Of a DNA stretch of 20,142 nucleotides, positions 14,426 to 19,930 are shown one piece after another. Location of the stretch: IMG/VR virus record IMGVR_UViG_3300024353_000029, positions 1-20,142 of that record. The stretch is one strand, 5' to 3'. This stretch comes from a virus. A program made the position numbers and the translations under genes. Position 1 is the stretch's first letter. Each line of letters starts with the position of its first letter. The notes beneath the pieces are model-generated. The model made no database searches. It had not been told where the DNA came from and saw only the letters and a program-made list of their open reading frames with translations.

Positions 14426-14860
14426 ATGAGTGATTCTATTTTTGTTAGCTCCTGCCTTTTGAGTAAGAAGTGCCTTTATCACGGCTTTCTGGCGACGTTC
14501 GCCAAGGAGCGGATCGAGGAGCTGCGAAAGGATGGCTACAAGATCCTGGACGCGTGCCCGGAAATGCTGGGCGGCCTTCCTTGCCCTCGCCCCCCGGCCC
14601 GTTTTCGCAACGGGATGATCATGGCCGGCAGCCAGGACGTTACCGCTAATTTTATGCGGGGCGCCGATCTCGCCATGGGGATCATCGATAAGGAGCGGCC
14701 CCGGCTTGCCCTCCTTTTGAAAGGTTCGCCGGCGTGCGATCCGGAATCCGGGATCTTCGGAAAACGAGTCGCTTATTTTATCCCTGCGATCGACTGTAAC
14801 CGGAAGAACGACTGGCTTCAACGGCTTGCTCTCCTCTTAGGCCGGGCTCCCTTGTTATAG
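14426..14860 (+). CDS. DUF523/TudS-type iron-sulfur protein
   Basis: The 144-residue protein is a clear DUF523 (PF04463) member: VSSCLLSKKCLYHG (7-20), ILDACPEMLGGLPCPRPPAR (40-59), GSQDVTANFMRGAD (68-81) and LLLKGSPACDPESGIFG (96-112). Characterised TudS-type members bind a [4Fe-4S] cluster by three cysteines and remove sulfur from 2-thiouracil. The matching residues here are Cys10, Cys44 and Cys104, with Glu46 and Ser101 also in place, so cluster binding looks intact. Two further cysteines (16, 53) are present. The usual S-C-G-x-x-x-I-Y-D-G loop reads A-C-D-P-E-S-G-I-F-G, slightly shortened. It follows the 126-residue gene by 1 bp, probably coupled. Its last 43 bp overlap the convergent ParB-CysH gene. 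The actual substrate in this phage is unknown. Confidence 0.87.
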   Translation: MSDSIFVSSCLLSKKCLYHGFLATFAKERIEELRKDGYKILDACPEMLGGLPCPRPPARFRNGMIMAGSQDVTANFMRGADLAMGIIDKERPRLALLLKGSPACDPESGIFGKRVAYFIPAIDCNRKNDWLQRLALLLGRAPLL

Positions 14861-16023
14861 GGATCCCAGTATCTATGAAACCTCTTTATATTTGAGTCTG
14901 TCTTGTGCGCCGGGTATATCAGCCGGCTCGTAAGGATCCTCATCTCTTCCCAGACCATCGGATAATTCTCTTTTAAGGCCTCATATTGCTCAGGGCGCTG
15001 AAACGGGCAGCACCAGCAGGCCGTTCGCTGGAATCCCTTGGCATACCCGGGCCAGATCAGGCGTTTTATTTTTTTCAGCATGGTTTCATAAGATGTTTGA
15101 GATGTCTCATAGAAAGGAGCGAAAACGGAGGCCCCGTTTTTCAGCTTCAGGAACGCAGTCCGGACACTCCTTCCCACTTTTTGATCAGAGCGGCCGCCGC
15201 GGATCTTGAGTGTCTTCGGCTGGGCTTCTGGATCGTAGCTGTCCAGGATCTCATTTATAAATTTATGCTGGCAATCCCGGAAAAGGGGATCTGGCCAGCG
15301 GCCTCTTTTGGTATAATATTCCACCAGGTTCGCGGGGCTGTTCATCCGGACTAAATCAACTTTCAGATCCATGCAGAGCCGGTTTATGTAGCTGGAGAGA
15401 TCCGGGAGCTCGCCGCCGGTTTCTACGAAAAGAACGGTAAAGGGCTTCTTCAGTTCCTTGCAAATTTTCCGGGTCCACAAAAGGGCCAGGAGCGAGTCTT
15501 TCCCACCGCTAAATTCGACATGGACATGCTCGAATTTTTTGATCAGATCCTTCGCGTCCTTTGGAATCCGGGCGATCGCGCCAGGATCCTCGAGCTTTTC
15601 TTCCCGATCCGGCCCGAAGCGCTCCATGACTTCGGTCATGGTGATAGCTGCACCCAGGTCTATTTTATAATCCTCGAGATTTATATCTTCGATATGGGGA
15701 TAAGTGAGCTCCGCGAGTTTCAGATCGTCATACTCGCCGGCCCGGTCATTATCTGAAAGGGCGAATTTTATCTTCGTGGCTTCGTCTTTTGCCTTGACGA
15801 TGGAGATATCGACTTCCCGGTGCTCGAGCTCCTGCAGGGCCCGCAGCCGCATATTGCCGCCCAGGGTTATATATCGGCCGTTTTCCCGGACACAGAGAAG
15901 AGGCTTATAGACGCCGAGCTCCAGGATCTGTTTTTTAAGGCGCTCATAGTCCTTCGTTTTTATATTCCGGGGATTCTTAGCCCAGGCCTCGACTTCGGAT
16001 ATCGGGACTTTTTTTATATTCAT
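14818..16023 (-). CDS. ParB-like domain fused to PAPS-reductase-type PP-loop domain (IbrB-IbrA-like fusion)
   Basis: The 401-residue protein has two recognisable parts. Residues 1-135 are a ParB N-terminal-type domain: LKKQILELGVYKPLLCV (29-45), then RYITLGGNMRLRALQEL (50-66), with the phage-type G-G-N-x-R motif at 55-59, and a LSDNDRAGEYDDLKLAEL helix (89-106). Residues 160-400 are a CysH/PAPS-reductase-type ATP pyrophosphatase: FSGGKDSLLALLW (171-183, PP-loop), VLFVETGGELPDLSSYI (197-213), FRDCQHKFINEI (248-259), KIRGGRSDQK (273-282), and a cysteine cluster ACWCCPFQRP (Cys336, 338, 339), with Cys251 as a possible fourth ligand. E. coli IbrB and IbrA are separate proteins of these two kinds, reported as co-activators of prophage genes. 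ATGA overlap with the upstream one-TM gene. Confidence 0.88.
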   Translation of the reverse strand: MNIKKVPISEVEAWAKNPRNIKTKDYERLKKQILELGVYKPLLCVRENGRYITLGGNMRLRALQELEHREVDISIVKAKDEATKIKFALSDNDRAGEYDDLKLAELTYPHIEDINLEDYKIDLGAAITMTEVMERFGPDREEKLEDPGAIARIPKDAKDLIKKFEHVHVEFSGGKDSLLALLWTRKICKELKKPFTVLFVETGGELPDLSSYINRLCMDLKVDLVRMNSPANLVEYYTKRGRWPDPLFRDCQHKFINEILDSYDPEAQPKTLKIRGGRSDQKVGRSVRTAFLKLKNGASVFAPFYETSQTSYETMLKKIKRLIWPGYAKGFQRTACWCCPFQRPEQYEALKENYPMVWEEMRILTSRLIYPAHKTDSNIKRFHRYWDPYNKGARPKRRASR

Positions 16024-16364
16024 TGACCACCATTTATTTTTTTGATCTCCGTAATCATTTCCTTTCCCAGATCCTCGAGCTTCGTGAAAATCCTTGCATG
16101 TTGTTGAGAATTGTGCTTATTGGCTTCTTTAATATTCTCGCTGATCATGCTGATTGCGGTTGCGTTAGCTGCAATATCCCTGTGATGATCAAAACAAAGG
16201 CTTTTCTTATGCATGTCGTTTATATTTCTGGGCGGATTCGCGGGAGTGATGGGCGTCTTGGCCCCCTTTTGCCATTTGAGCATAAACCAAAAAACAACGG
16301 CCAGGATAACTATTACCGCCGTGGCTATCGGGCCGATCGTATCCCAGGGGATCGCTTTAAACAT
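16020..16364 (-). CDS. Single-TM protein with helical C-terminus, lysis-cassette candidate
   Basis: The 114-residue protein has one strong membrane segment at about residues 10-30 (IGPIATAVIVILAVVFWFML), then WQKGAKTP, a Cys/His-containing stretch (LCFDHHRD) and a polar helix rich in Asn, Glu and Lys, likely a coiled coil (about 68-112). The layout, N-terminal TM then a soluble helix, resembles XhlA-like or holin-associated proteins and fits the neighbouring two-TM gene and amidase. It is translated by TAATG overlap with the upstream gene and shares ATGA with the downstream ParB-CysH gene. The role is inferred from topology and position; a membrane anchor partner for ParB-CysH cannot be excluded. 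Confidence 0.7.
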   Translation of the reverse strand: MFKAIPWDTIGPIATAVIVILAVVFWFMLKWQKGAKTPITPANPPRNINDMHKKSLCFDHHRDIAANATAISMISENIKEANKHNSQQHARIFTKLEDLGKEMITEIKKINGGQ

Positions 16365-16564
16365 TATGGAGCCGCCCCGTTAAATTCTTTTTTCTTCTGG
16401 AAGAGTCTTTTCCCCGTGTAGGCGCCAAGGCCGATAGTCAACCATGTCGCATACGCGGTGAACTGCGCGGCCGGCTTGAATCCCGTGAATACGAACGCCC
16501 CAGTGATCAGAAAAGCCCAGATGATGAATGCCACGGATGTGCGTATAGTGATTTTTCTTGCCAT
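16364..16564 (-). CDS. Two-TM small membrane protein, holin candidate
   Basis: The 66-residue protein has two hydrophobic segments (about 11-29, VAFIIWAFLITGAFVFTGF, and about 35-49, TAYATWLTIGLGAYT), separated by a short loop (KPAAQ), and a basic cytoplasmic end (GKRLFQKKKEF). Size and topology match class II-type holins, which form the membrane lesion that lets the amidase out. The gene is 1 bp after the two-TM coiled-coil gene. Holins are too diverse for a sequence-only assignment, so the call rests on topology and the adjacent endolysin gene. Confidence 0.65.
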   Translation of the reverse strand: MARKITIRTSVAFIIWAFLITGAFVFTGFKPAAQFTAYATWLTIGLGAYTGKRLFQKKKEFNGAAP

Positions 16565-16565
16565 G

Positions 16566-17282
16566 TTATTTTCCCAAAAAGAAACCTGCGAAAAAGGCTA
16601 TAACTCCACCTACAGCCGCACCTGTTTTTACACCCTTCCAGTATGACCTCTTCCCTCGCTTCTCAGAGAGATTAAACTTGCCTTCCCACCTGAGCGTAAT
16701 CTTATCCTCTCCAACCAACTGCTCCCGTACTTCCTTGATGACGCCATCCTTATCTGTGATAGTGTTCTTCAAGTCCGACACTTCTCCCTGGCTCGTATTG
16801 TATTTCTCCATCCAATCATCAACCTCCCCTTTGAGTGAAAATGAAGCTTCAAGAACAGTGAGATTTGACTTCCCACAATCCAGCGTGAAGACAATTCCCT
16901 GCTCTTGCTGTATGACCTCAGGACAGTTTATAATTTCAATAGTGCGTACGACGACCTGAGTAATGGGCATCGCTTTAATCTTCTTCTTCAGTTCCCGCTT
17001 TTCCTGGATTTTCACTATCATCTCTTTGTCTTTCTGCCTCAATTTCTTCTCTTTCTCCATTGCCAATGCCCAGTTATCTTGCGAGGATTTCTCCCACGCC
17101 TCTTCTCTTCCCTTGCTTTCTTTTTTATCCTGCTTCAGCTCAGTGATTTCCGTGTCCAGCCCTTTTATCTGCTTCTTGTATTTGTATTTTGCGATAGCCC
17201 CATCAATCGCTCCATAGGACAGATAGAGAATAACGAGGCCAATGACGAGTAAAATCCAATGCCGTTTTATCCAGTTAGTCAT
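16566..17282 (-). CDS. Coiled-coil protein with N- and C-terminal membrane segments (spanin-like)
   Basis: The 238-residue protein starts with a TM helix (WILLVIGLVILYLSYGAID, 9-27), followed by a long charged coiled coil (33-105), a central folded part with two cysteines (Cys120, Cys136), a second helical stretch (150-192), a short strand region (TLRWEGKFNL) and a final Gly-rich membrane segment (GAAVGGVIAFFAGFFLG, 221-237). An N-terminal signal anchor plus periplasmic coiled coil is the i-spanin layout, but a C-terminal TM is not typical of one. No lipobox for a partner o-spanin was found nearby. Other possibilities are a membrane-bridging lysis or superinfection-exclusion protein. The start overlaps the amidase stop by 8 bp and has AAGGAG 5-6 nt upstream. 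Confidence 0.6.
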   Translation of the reverse strand: MTNWIKRHWILLVIGLVILYLSYGAIDGAIAKYKYKKQIKGLDTEITELKQDKKESKGREEAWEKSSQDNWALAMEKEKKLRQKDKEMIVKIQEKRELKKKIKAMPITQVVVRTIEIINCPEVIQQEQGIVFTLDCGKSNLTVLEASFSLKGEVDDWMEKYNTSQGEVSDLKNTITDKDGVIKEVREQLVGEDKITLRWEGKFNLSEKRGKRSYWKGVKTGAAVGGVIAFFAGFFLGK

Positions 17283-17727
17283 AGCATCTCCTTACACACT
17301 CCCTCAAAGATTCCATATTGAAGAGTTTGCCCGGGCACGTTTTATGGGGAGCGAAATCGTGGTGGGAATAGATGTCCTTGATTGCAAGGCAGAAGAAGTC
17401 GAGCCACAAGGCGATGACCTTGGCACCCGCCGCCAGCAGTTGCTTCCCCGGTTTCTCTTTATCGAAATTGCCGATGAAACAGATTGCCAGGGAGTCGCGG
17501 TTCTCTCCCTTACAGTGGGCTCCTCTTCTGTCCCACATTCTGCCCAACAGGGCCTCGAAGTACAACTCCTCGCCGCTCTTGACGAGTTCCACCCCCACGT
17601 GGTATCCGATTTCCTTCCACTTCAAGGTTTTTGTGTGGTATTTTCTGATGGCCCCCCAGGAGACGGATCCGCTGTCCCGGGTGAGGCTGTGATGGACTAT
17701 GATTTTCGTAGGCAGGAACTTCGCCAT
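17275..17727 (-). CDS. N-acetylmuramoyl-L-alanine amidase endolysin (T7 lysozyme-like)
   Basis: The 150-residue Amidase_2 protein cuts the bond between MurNAc and L-Ala in peptidoglycan. It shows IIVHHSLT (9-16), GYHVGVE (41-47), an internal RMWDRRGAHCKG stretch and SHHDFAPHKTCPGKLF (121-136). By comparison with T7 lysozyme (zinc ligands H17, H122, C130; Y46 and K128), the counterparts here are His12 or His13, His122 and Cys131, with Tyr42 and Lys129. All catalytic positions are therefore kept. There is no signal peptide, so it needs a holin. Length equals that of T7 lysozyme; there is no separate cell-wall binding domain. The ATG lacks a clear ribosome site, so expression may depend on something not seen. 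Confidence 0.93.
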   Translation of the reverse strand: MAKFLPTKIIVHHSLTRDSGSVSWGAIRKYHTKTLKWKEIGYHVGVELVKSGEELYFEALLGRMWDRRGAHCKGENRDSLAICFIGNFDKEKPGKQLLAAGAKVIALWLDFFCLAIKDIYSHHDFAPHKTCPGKLFNMESLRECVRRCYD

Positions 17728-17825
17728 AGCACTTGATAATATAAACCCTGTTTTTTTGGTGATTTCAGGAAGTGATGGAAATTTTCGGGTATGCCGATAC
17801 TAATTTCGCAAAACCCGATAAAAAT
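17728..17825 (-). other. 98-bp intergenic gap with hairpin before the lysis cassette
   Basis: The largest gene-free interval in the right half. On the minus strand TCGGGT and ACCCGA (plus-strand 17813-17818 and 17785-17790) form a 6-bp outer stem and TGCGA/TCGGCA a bulged inner stem. The T tract after it is weak (AAAATTT). An AT-rich TATATT lies just before the amidase start, but no convincing -35 box was seen. Confidence 0.4.
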
Positions 17826-18104
17826 TTACGGATAAAAGGTCTTGACAATGAATTTTCTTTCACCCGGTTTTCTCAACCAGATCTCTTTCGTGCAGATCGG
17901 AGGAAGCTCGTAATTTCGCACTTCCTCGATGTCCTCTTCTTTTATCTCGTCAAAAACGATCCTGATTTTTCTCATCTCCTTCTCCCGGATCGCCTCGACA
18001 TGAAAAACGGGATCGTCCAGATAATTCACCTTATATTGGCTTCGGACCAGAATATTCCTGGCGCTTTTCCTCGCTCTATAAAACCTCTGTTTTGTCATTT
18101 GCAT
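17826..18104 (-). CDS. Unknown small protein
   Basis: I do not recognise this 92-residue protein. It opens basic (MTKQRFYRARKSARNILVRS) and continues into alternating acidic/basic strands and helices: FHVEAIREKEMRKIRIVFDE, IKEEDIEEVRNYELPP, then ICTKEIWLRKPGERKFIVK at the end. There is one Cys, no membrane segment and no known catalytic motif. The ATG at 18104 has GAGAGG 9 nt upstream; a TTG at 18113 lies too close to the ribosome site. It sits between the 26-residue membrane peptide gene and the lysis cassette. Confidence 0.65.
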   Translation of the reverse strand: MQMTKQRFYRARKSARNILVRSQYKVNYLDDPVFHVEAIREKEMRKIRIVFDEIKEEDIEEVRNYELPPICTKEIWLRKPGERKFIVKTFYP

Positions 18105-18132
18105 TTTCAGCAACCTCTCAACTTCGCCGTCT

Positions 18133-18213
18133 CTATTTCTCCAAAAAATAACTGGCCGCGAAAATCAATATCGTAATAATGAAAGCCAAGAGCATCGCAC
18201 TCCAATCGATCAT
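18133..18213 (-). CDS. 26-residue single-TM microprotein
   Basis: A tiny frame starts at the ATG at 18213, overlapping the MazG-like stop (ATGA), and ends TAG at 18133. The product is nearly all one hydrophobic helix: MIDWSAMLLA, FIITILIFAA, SYFLEK. The charge pattern (acid near the start, EK at the end) and length match phage membrane micropeptides. GAGG lies about 10 nt upstream. Small ORFs of this size arise by chance, but the perfect overlap and pure TM composition favour a real gene. Confidence 0.5.
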   Translation of the reverse strand: MIDWSAMLLAFIITILIFAASYFLEK

Positions 18214-18512
18214 TTTTTTGCCGCCTCGAGCGCTTCGTTTTTTCCTTTAAGAAAAGCCTCCATCCATTTCTCCACGTTCTCGAAATTCAGTAAAAACCGA
18301 ATCCCCATGGCCACGGTATGAATCAGCTCTTTTTTCAGAACGTGGGCCCCGGCTCTTTCATAATAAAAATCCAGGGCAGCCTGCAGGGCCTCGCCCGCCT
18401 CTTCTGCTACGATGGCCGCGCCGTGGACGGGATCCCGATACCATACCGGGAATTTGGCCTTCGCTCGAGCGAGCTCTTCTTCTACTTCTTTTAGGATATT
18501 TTCCATCTTCAT
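18210..18512 (-). CDS. MazG-like nucleotide pyrophosphohydrolase-fold protein
   Basis: The 100-residue all-helical protein shows HGAAIVAEEAGEALQAALDF (30-49) containing the E-E-x-x-E metal site (Glu37, Glu38, Glu41) and a second helix KKELIHTVAMGIRFLLNFE (60-78). MazG-type enzymes hydrolyse NTPs or dNTPs to monophosphates. The second half of the site, usually E-x-x-D, reads E-L-I-H here (Glu62, His65). Phage members of this subgroup often have E-L-V-Q at this place, so the protein may bind nucleotides without the canonical activity. The start overlaps the nuclease stop (ATGA), with GGAG 7 nt upstream. Confidence 0.82.
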   Translation of the reverse strand: MKMENILKEVEEELARAKAKFPVWYRDPVHGAAIVAEEAGEALQAALDFYYERAGAHVLKKELIHTVAMGIRFLLNFENVEKWMEAFLKGKNEALEAAKK

Positions 18513-18979
18513 TTCTTTTCTCCGAACGTGAAATCAGGGACGCCCCGGGCAAGAGTAAACTTGCCGACCTGGATCTTCCCCAGATCTTCGACTACCATAA
18601 GGCCGGTCGATCCTACACTCACCAATTTGATAGAGTGCCACTTCTCTCTTTTTATCCAGATCATCAAGCGCTCCCAGGACCCTATGTTATGGAAATATTT
18701 AAAGAACTCATCGAGCCGTCTTGTGATATGATCATCGAGGCTGCTTTGTATCCACAAAATCAGCCCTCCTTTCCTAGCTATCAGGTCGCAGCCAAAGACG
18801 TCGTTATTCTGCGGCAGCCAGATCATCTTCTTTTGCCCGGGATGCTTTTCATCCGGGACCATGATCGGCCTTGATGTCATAGGAAAGTTCCGGACGGTCC
18901 AGCCGCGCTCCTGGAGCCAGTCCCGGATCCAGCGCTGGTATGCGTTACCTTTCTCGCGGAGTGATTTTTTCTTTTTCAT
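18509..18979 (-). CDS. PD-(D/E)XK-fold protein, catalytic residues partly missing
   Basis: The 156-residue protein has the topology of Holliday junction resolvase-type nucleases: helix KGNAYQRWIRDWLQERGWTV (10-29), then NNDVFGCDLIARKGGLILWI (58-77), followed by an Arg-rich helix (HITRRLDEFFKYF). The core Asp is Asp65 (or Asp60) in DVFGCDLI. The E-x-K half that should follow in the next strand reads Q-S-S (78-80). Q-x-K and Q-V-T forms occur in phage relatives, but without Lys the nuclease activity is doubtful. A DNA-binding or altered enzyme is possible. The ATG has GGAGGAG upstream and the gene overlaps the upstream zinc-finger-like gene by 35 bp. Confidence 0.75.
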   Translation of the reverse strand: MKKKKSLREKGNAYQRWIRDWLQERGWTVRNFPMTSRPIMVPDEKHPGQKKMIWLPQNNDVFGCDLIARKGGLILWIQSSLDDHITRRLDEFFKYFHNIGSWERLMIWIKREKWHSIKLVSVGSTGLMVVEDLGKIQVGKFTLARGVPDFTFGEKK

Positions 18980-19244
18980 CGTTCTTCTCCTCCAGCTTTT
19001 TTATTCTTTGCTCATGCTCTGTAATTCTCTTCTCATGGTCCGAAAGCATCGTGGCAGCCATTCTTTTTTCCTTCCTCACTATTTTCCAATATAGCTGCTG
19101 ATGGTCATAGCTGCAGAAGTCTTGCCACGACACTTTTTGTTTGAAGCGTTTTTTGCATTTCCCAAGCTCTGAGAGCCGACAAAGCTTCGTTAAAGCAGTT
19201 AATTGTCTTCGTTTTTTTCTTTCCATATCATGCATGTCATGCAT
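18945..19244 (-). CDS. Degenerate FCS-type zinc-finger protein with coiled-coil tail
   Basis: The 99-residue protein has a basic N-terminus (ERKKRRQL), then ELGKCKKRFKQKVSWQDFCS (26-45) continuing into YDHQQLYW. This resembles the C-G-K-x-F…W-x-x-F-C-S-x-x-C…Y-W fingers common in small phage proteins. Here Cys30, Cys44 and His48 stand in, while the first ligand is missing or replaced by Cys22. Residues 66-93 form a Glu/Lys coiled coil. The frame begins MHDMHDM, with three candidate ATGs at 19244, 19235 and 19226; none has a Shine-Dalgarno. Start at 19244 is 7 bp after the stop of a 21-codon frame with a strong ribosome site, so coupling may drive its translation. Confidence 0.65.
   Translation of the reverse strand: MHDMHDMERKKRRQLTALTKLCRLSELGKCKKRFKQKVSWQDFCSYDHQQLYWKIVRKEKRMAATMLSDHEKRITEHEQRIKKLEEKNDEKEKITPRER
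19230..19244. promoter_or_regulatory. 15-bp perfect palindrome over a start codon
   Basis: ATGCATGTCATGCAT is a perfect 7+1+7 inverted repeat covering the first codons of the zinc-finger-like gene, including its likely ATG. Such symmetry fits a repressor site or a small mRNA hairpin limiting translation. It could also be chance, since the repeated codons Met-His-Asp create it. Confidence 0.35.
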
Positions 19245-19251
19245 TATTGCG

Positions 19252-19317
19252 CTATATTTTGAGCTTGGTCAGTAACCTTCTCGGGGGAGAAAACTCCAAT
19301 GTGTTGGTAAGGCTCAT
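19252..19317 (-). CDS. 21-residue ORF with very strong ribosome site, possible leader peptide
   Basis: The ATG at 19317 follows GAGGAGGAG by 2-4 nt, the best ribosome site in this region, yet the frame ends after 21 codons. The product starts MSLTNTLEFS and ends with RRLLTKLKI, a basic amphipathic peptide. It sits between the 65-residue gene and the zinc-finger-like gene, which itself lacks a ribosome site and starts 7 bp after this stop. A leader for translational coupling or a genuine micropeptide are both plausible. Confidence 0.45.
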   Translation of the reverse strand: MSLTNTLEFSPPRRLLTKLKI

Positions 19318-19334
19318 TTCTCCTCCTCGGTGCA

Positions 19335-19532
19335 TTACCAGCCTATGTTTTTGCTGGCTCTGACGGCTGCCTCTTCCCCTACCTCTTCTTTCTTTTTTCT
19401 CATAACCTTCTCGAAATATGTCCCCACTTCGCCTTGGAACCAGGGGCTTCCGGTTGGGGCAAATCGCCATTTTGTGAGCAGCTCCTCGTAGCTGGCGGTA
19501 TCAAGCCAGTCTTTCGTTTTTTGGGGTATCAT
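19335..19532 (-). CDS. Small conserved phage protein of unknown function
   Basis: The 65-residue protein reads SYEELLTKWRFAPTGSPWFQ (14-33) then GEVGTYFEKVMRKKKEEVG and ends SKNIGW. The L-x-x-W-R-x-A-P-x-G-x-P-x-F-Q-G-x-x-G-x-Y-F pattern is one I know from small early-region proteins of many siphophages; no function is established. The ATG at 19532 has AGGAGG 5 nt upstream and directly abuts the previous gene's stop. A second frame in the same stretch (19252-19470) is out of phase with these signals and is not preferred. Confidence 0.75.
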   Translation of the reverse strand: MIPQKTKDWLDTASYEELLTKWRFAPTGSPWFQGEVGTYFEKVMRKKKEEVGEEAAVRASKNIGW

Positions 19533-19724
19533 TCAGTCCTCCTTTCCGGGAATAAAGTCCGGAGGGCAGCCGCCCCTTCTTTTCCGGCCCGGGATGATTC
19601 GAGTGATTTTCAAGCTCTTGATCGGCCGCTTCTTCTCCTTATTCTCTGCGTCGATTAAAGCTTCGGCGAACGTCTTAAATTTTTCCTTTGTTTTTTTGCC
19701 ATCTTCATATTCAATTTCCTGCAT
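19533..19724 (-). CDS. Unknown small basic protein
   Basis: I do not recognise this 63-residue protein. It is rich in Lys and Glu, with a FKTFAEALIDAENKEKK helix in the middle, and a C-terminus with a basic cluster and a single Cys (PGRKRRGGCPPDFIPGK). A disordered end is likely. The ATG has AAAGGAG 6 nt upstream, and its stop is directly followed by the next gene's ATG, so it belongs to the same dense operon. The RGG-containing end might touch nucleic acid, a guess from composition only. Confidence 0.65.
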   Translation of the reverse strand: MQEIEYEDGKKTKEKFKTFAEALIDAENKEKKRPIKSLKITRIIPGRKRRGGCPPDFIPGKED

Positions 19725-19734
19725 TTTTATCTCC

Positions 19735-19929
19735 TTAAAGATGATAAGCTAATTGTCCATCATCTTTTACCTTGCTTTTTTTCCAGTCTATTTGTGATTT
19801 GAATAAGATTTCTTCTTTACATCTTTTACAGTGACCTTCGCCATCGGTTCCTCCTCCTGGCAATCCCCAAAGTGCTCTAATTTTAATTCTCCCCCCACAA
19901 TTTTTATGGATTAATTTTTTTATCTTCAT
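19735..19929 (-). CDS. Small zinc-ribbon protein
   Basis: The 64-residue protein has IHKNCGGRIKIRALWG (7-22) and GEGHCKRCKEEILF (30-43). His8 and/or Cys11 with Cys34 and Cys37 form a plausible C-x2-C zinc ribbon with one degenerate knuckle. Phages carry many such proteins, often for nucleic-acid or protein binding. There is no tightly placed ribosome site: GGAG is 13 nt upstream, overlapping the previous gene's end. Function otherwise unknown. Confidence 0.65.
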   Translation of the reverse strand: MKIKKLIHKNCGGRIKIRALWGLPGGGTDGEGHCKRCKEEILFKSQIDWKKSKVKDDGQLAYHL

Positions 19930-19930
19930 C

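Noticed and set aside
14231-14821. 196-codon minus-strand frame opposite the plus-strand genes
   Set aside because: It lies antisense to the DUF523 gene, whose motifs are unmistakable; the translation is Arg/Pro-rich with no recognisable pattern or ribosome site.
19252-19470. 72-codon minus-strand frame
   Set aside because: Most of it overlaps the better supported 65-residue gene out of frame; only the last 21 codons, with their own ATG and ribosome site, were kept as a possible leader ORF.
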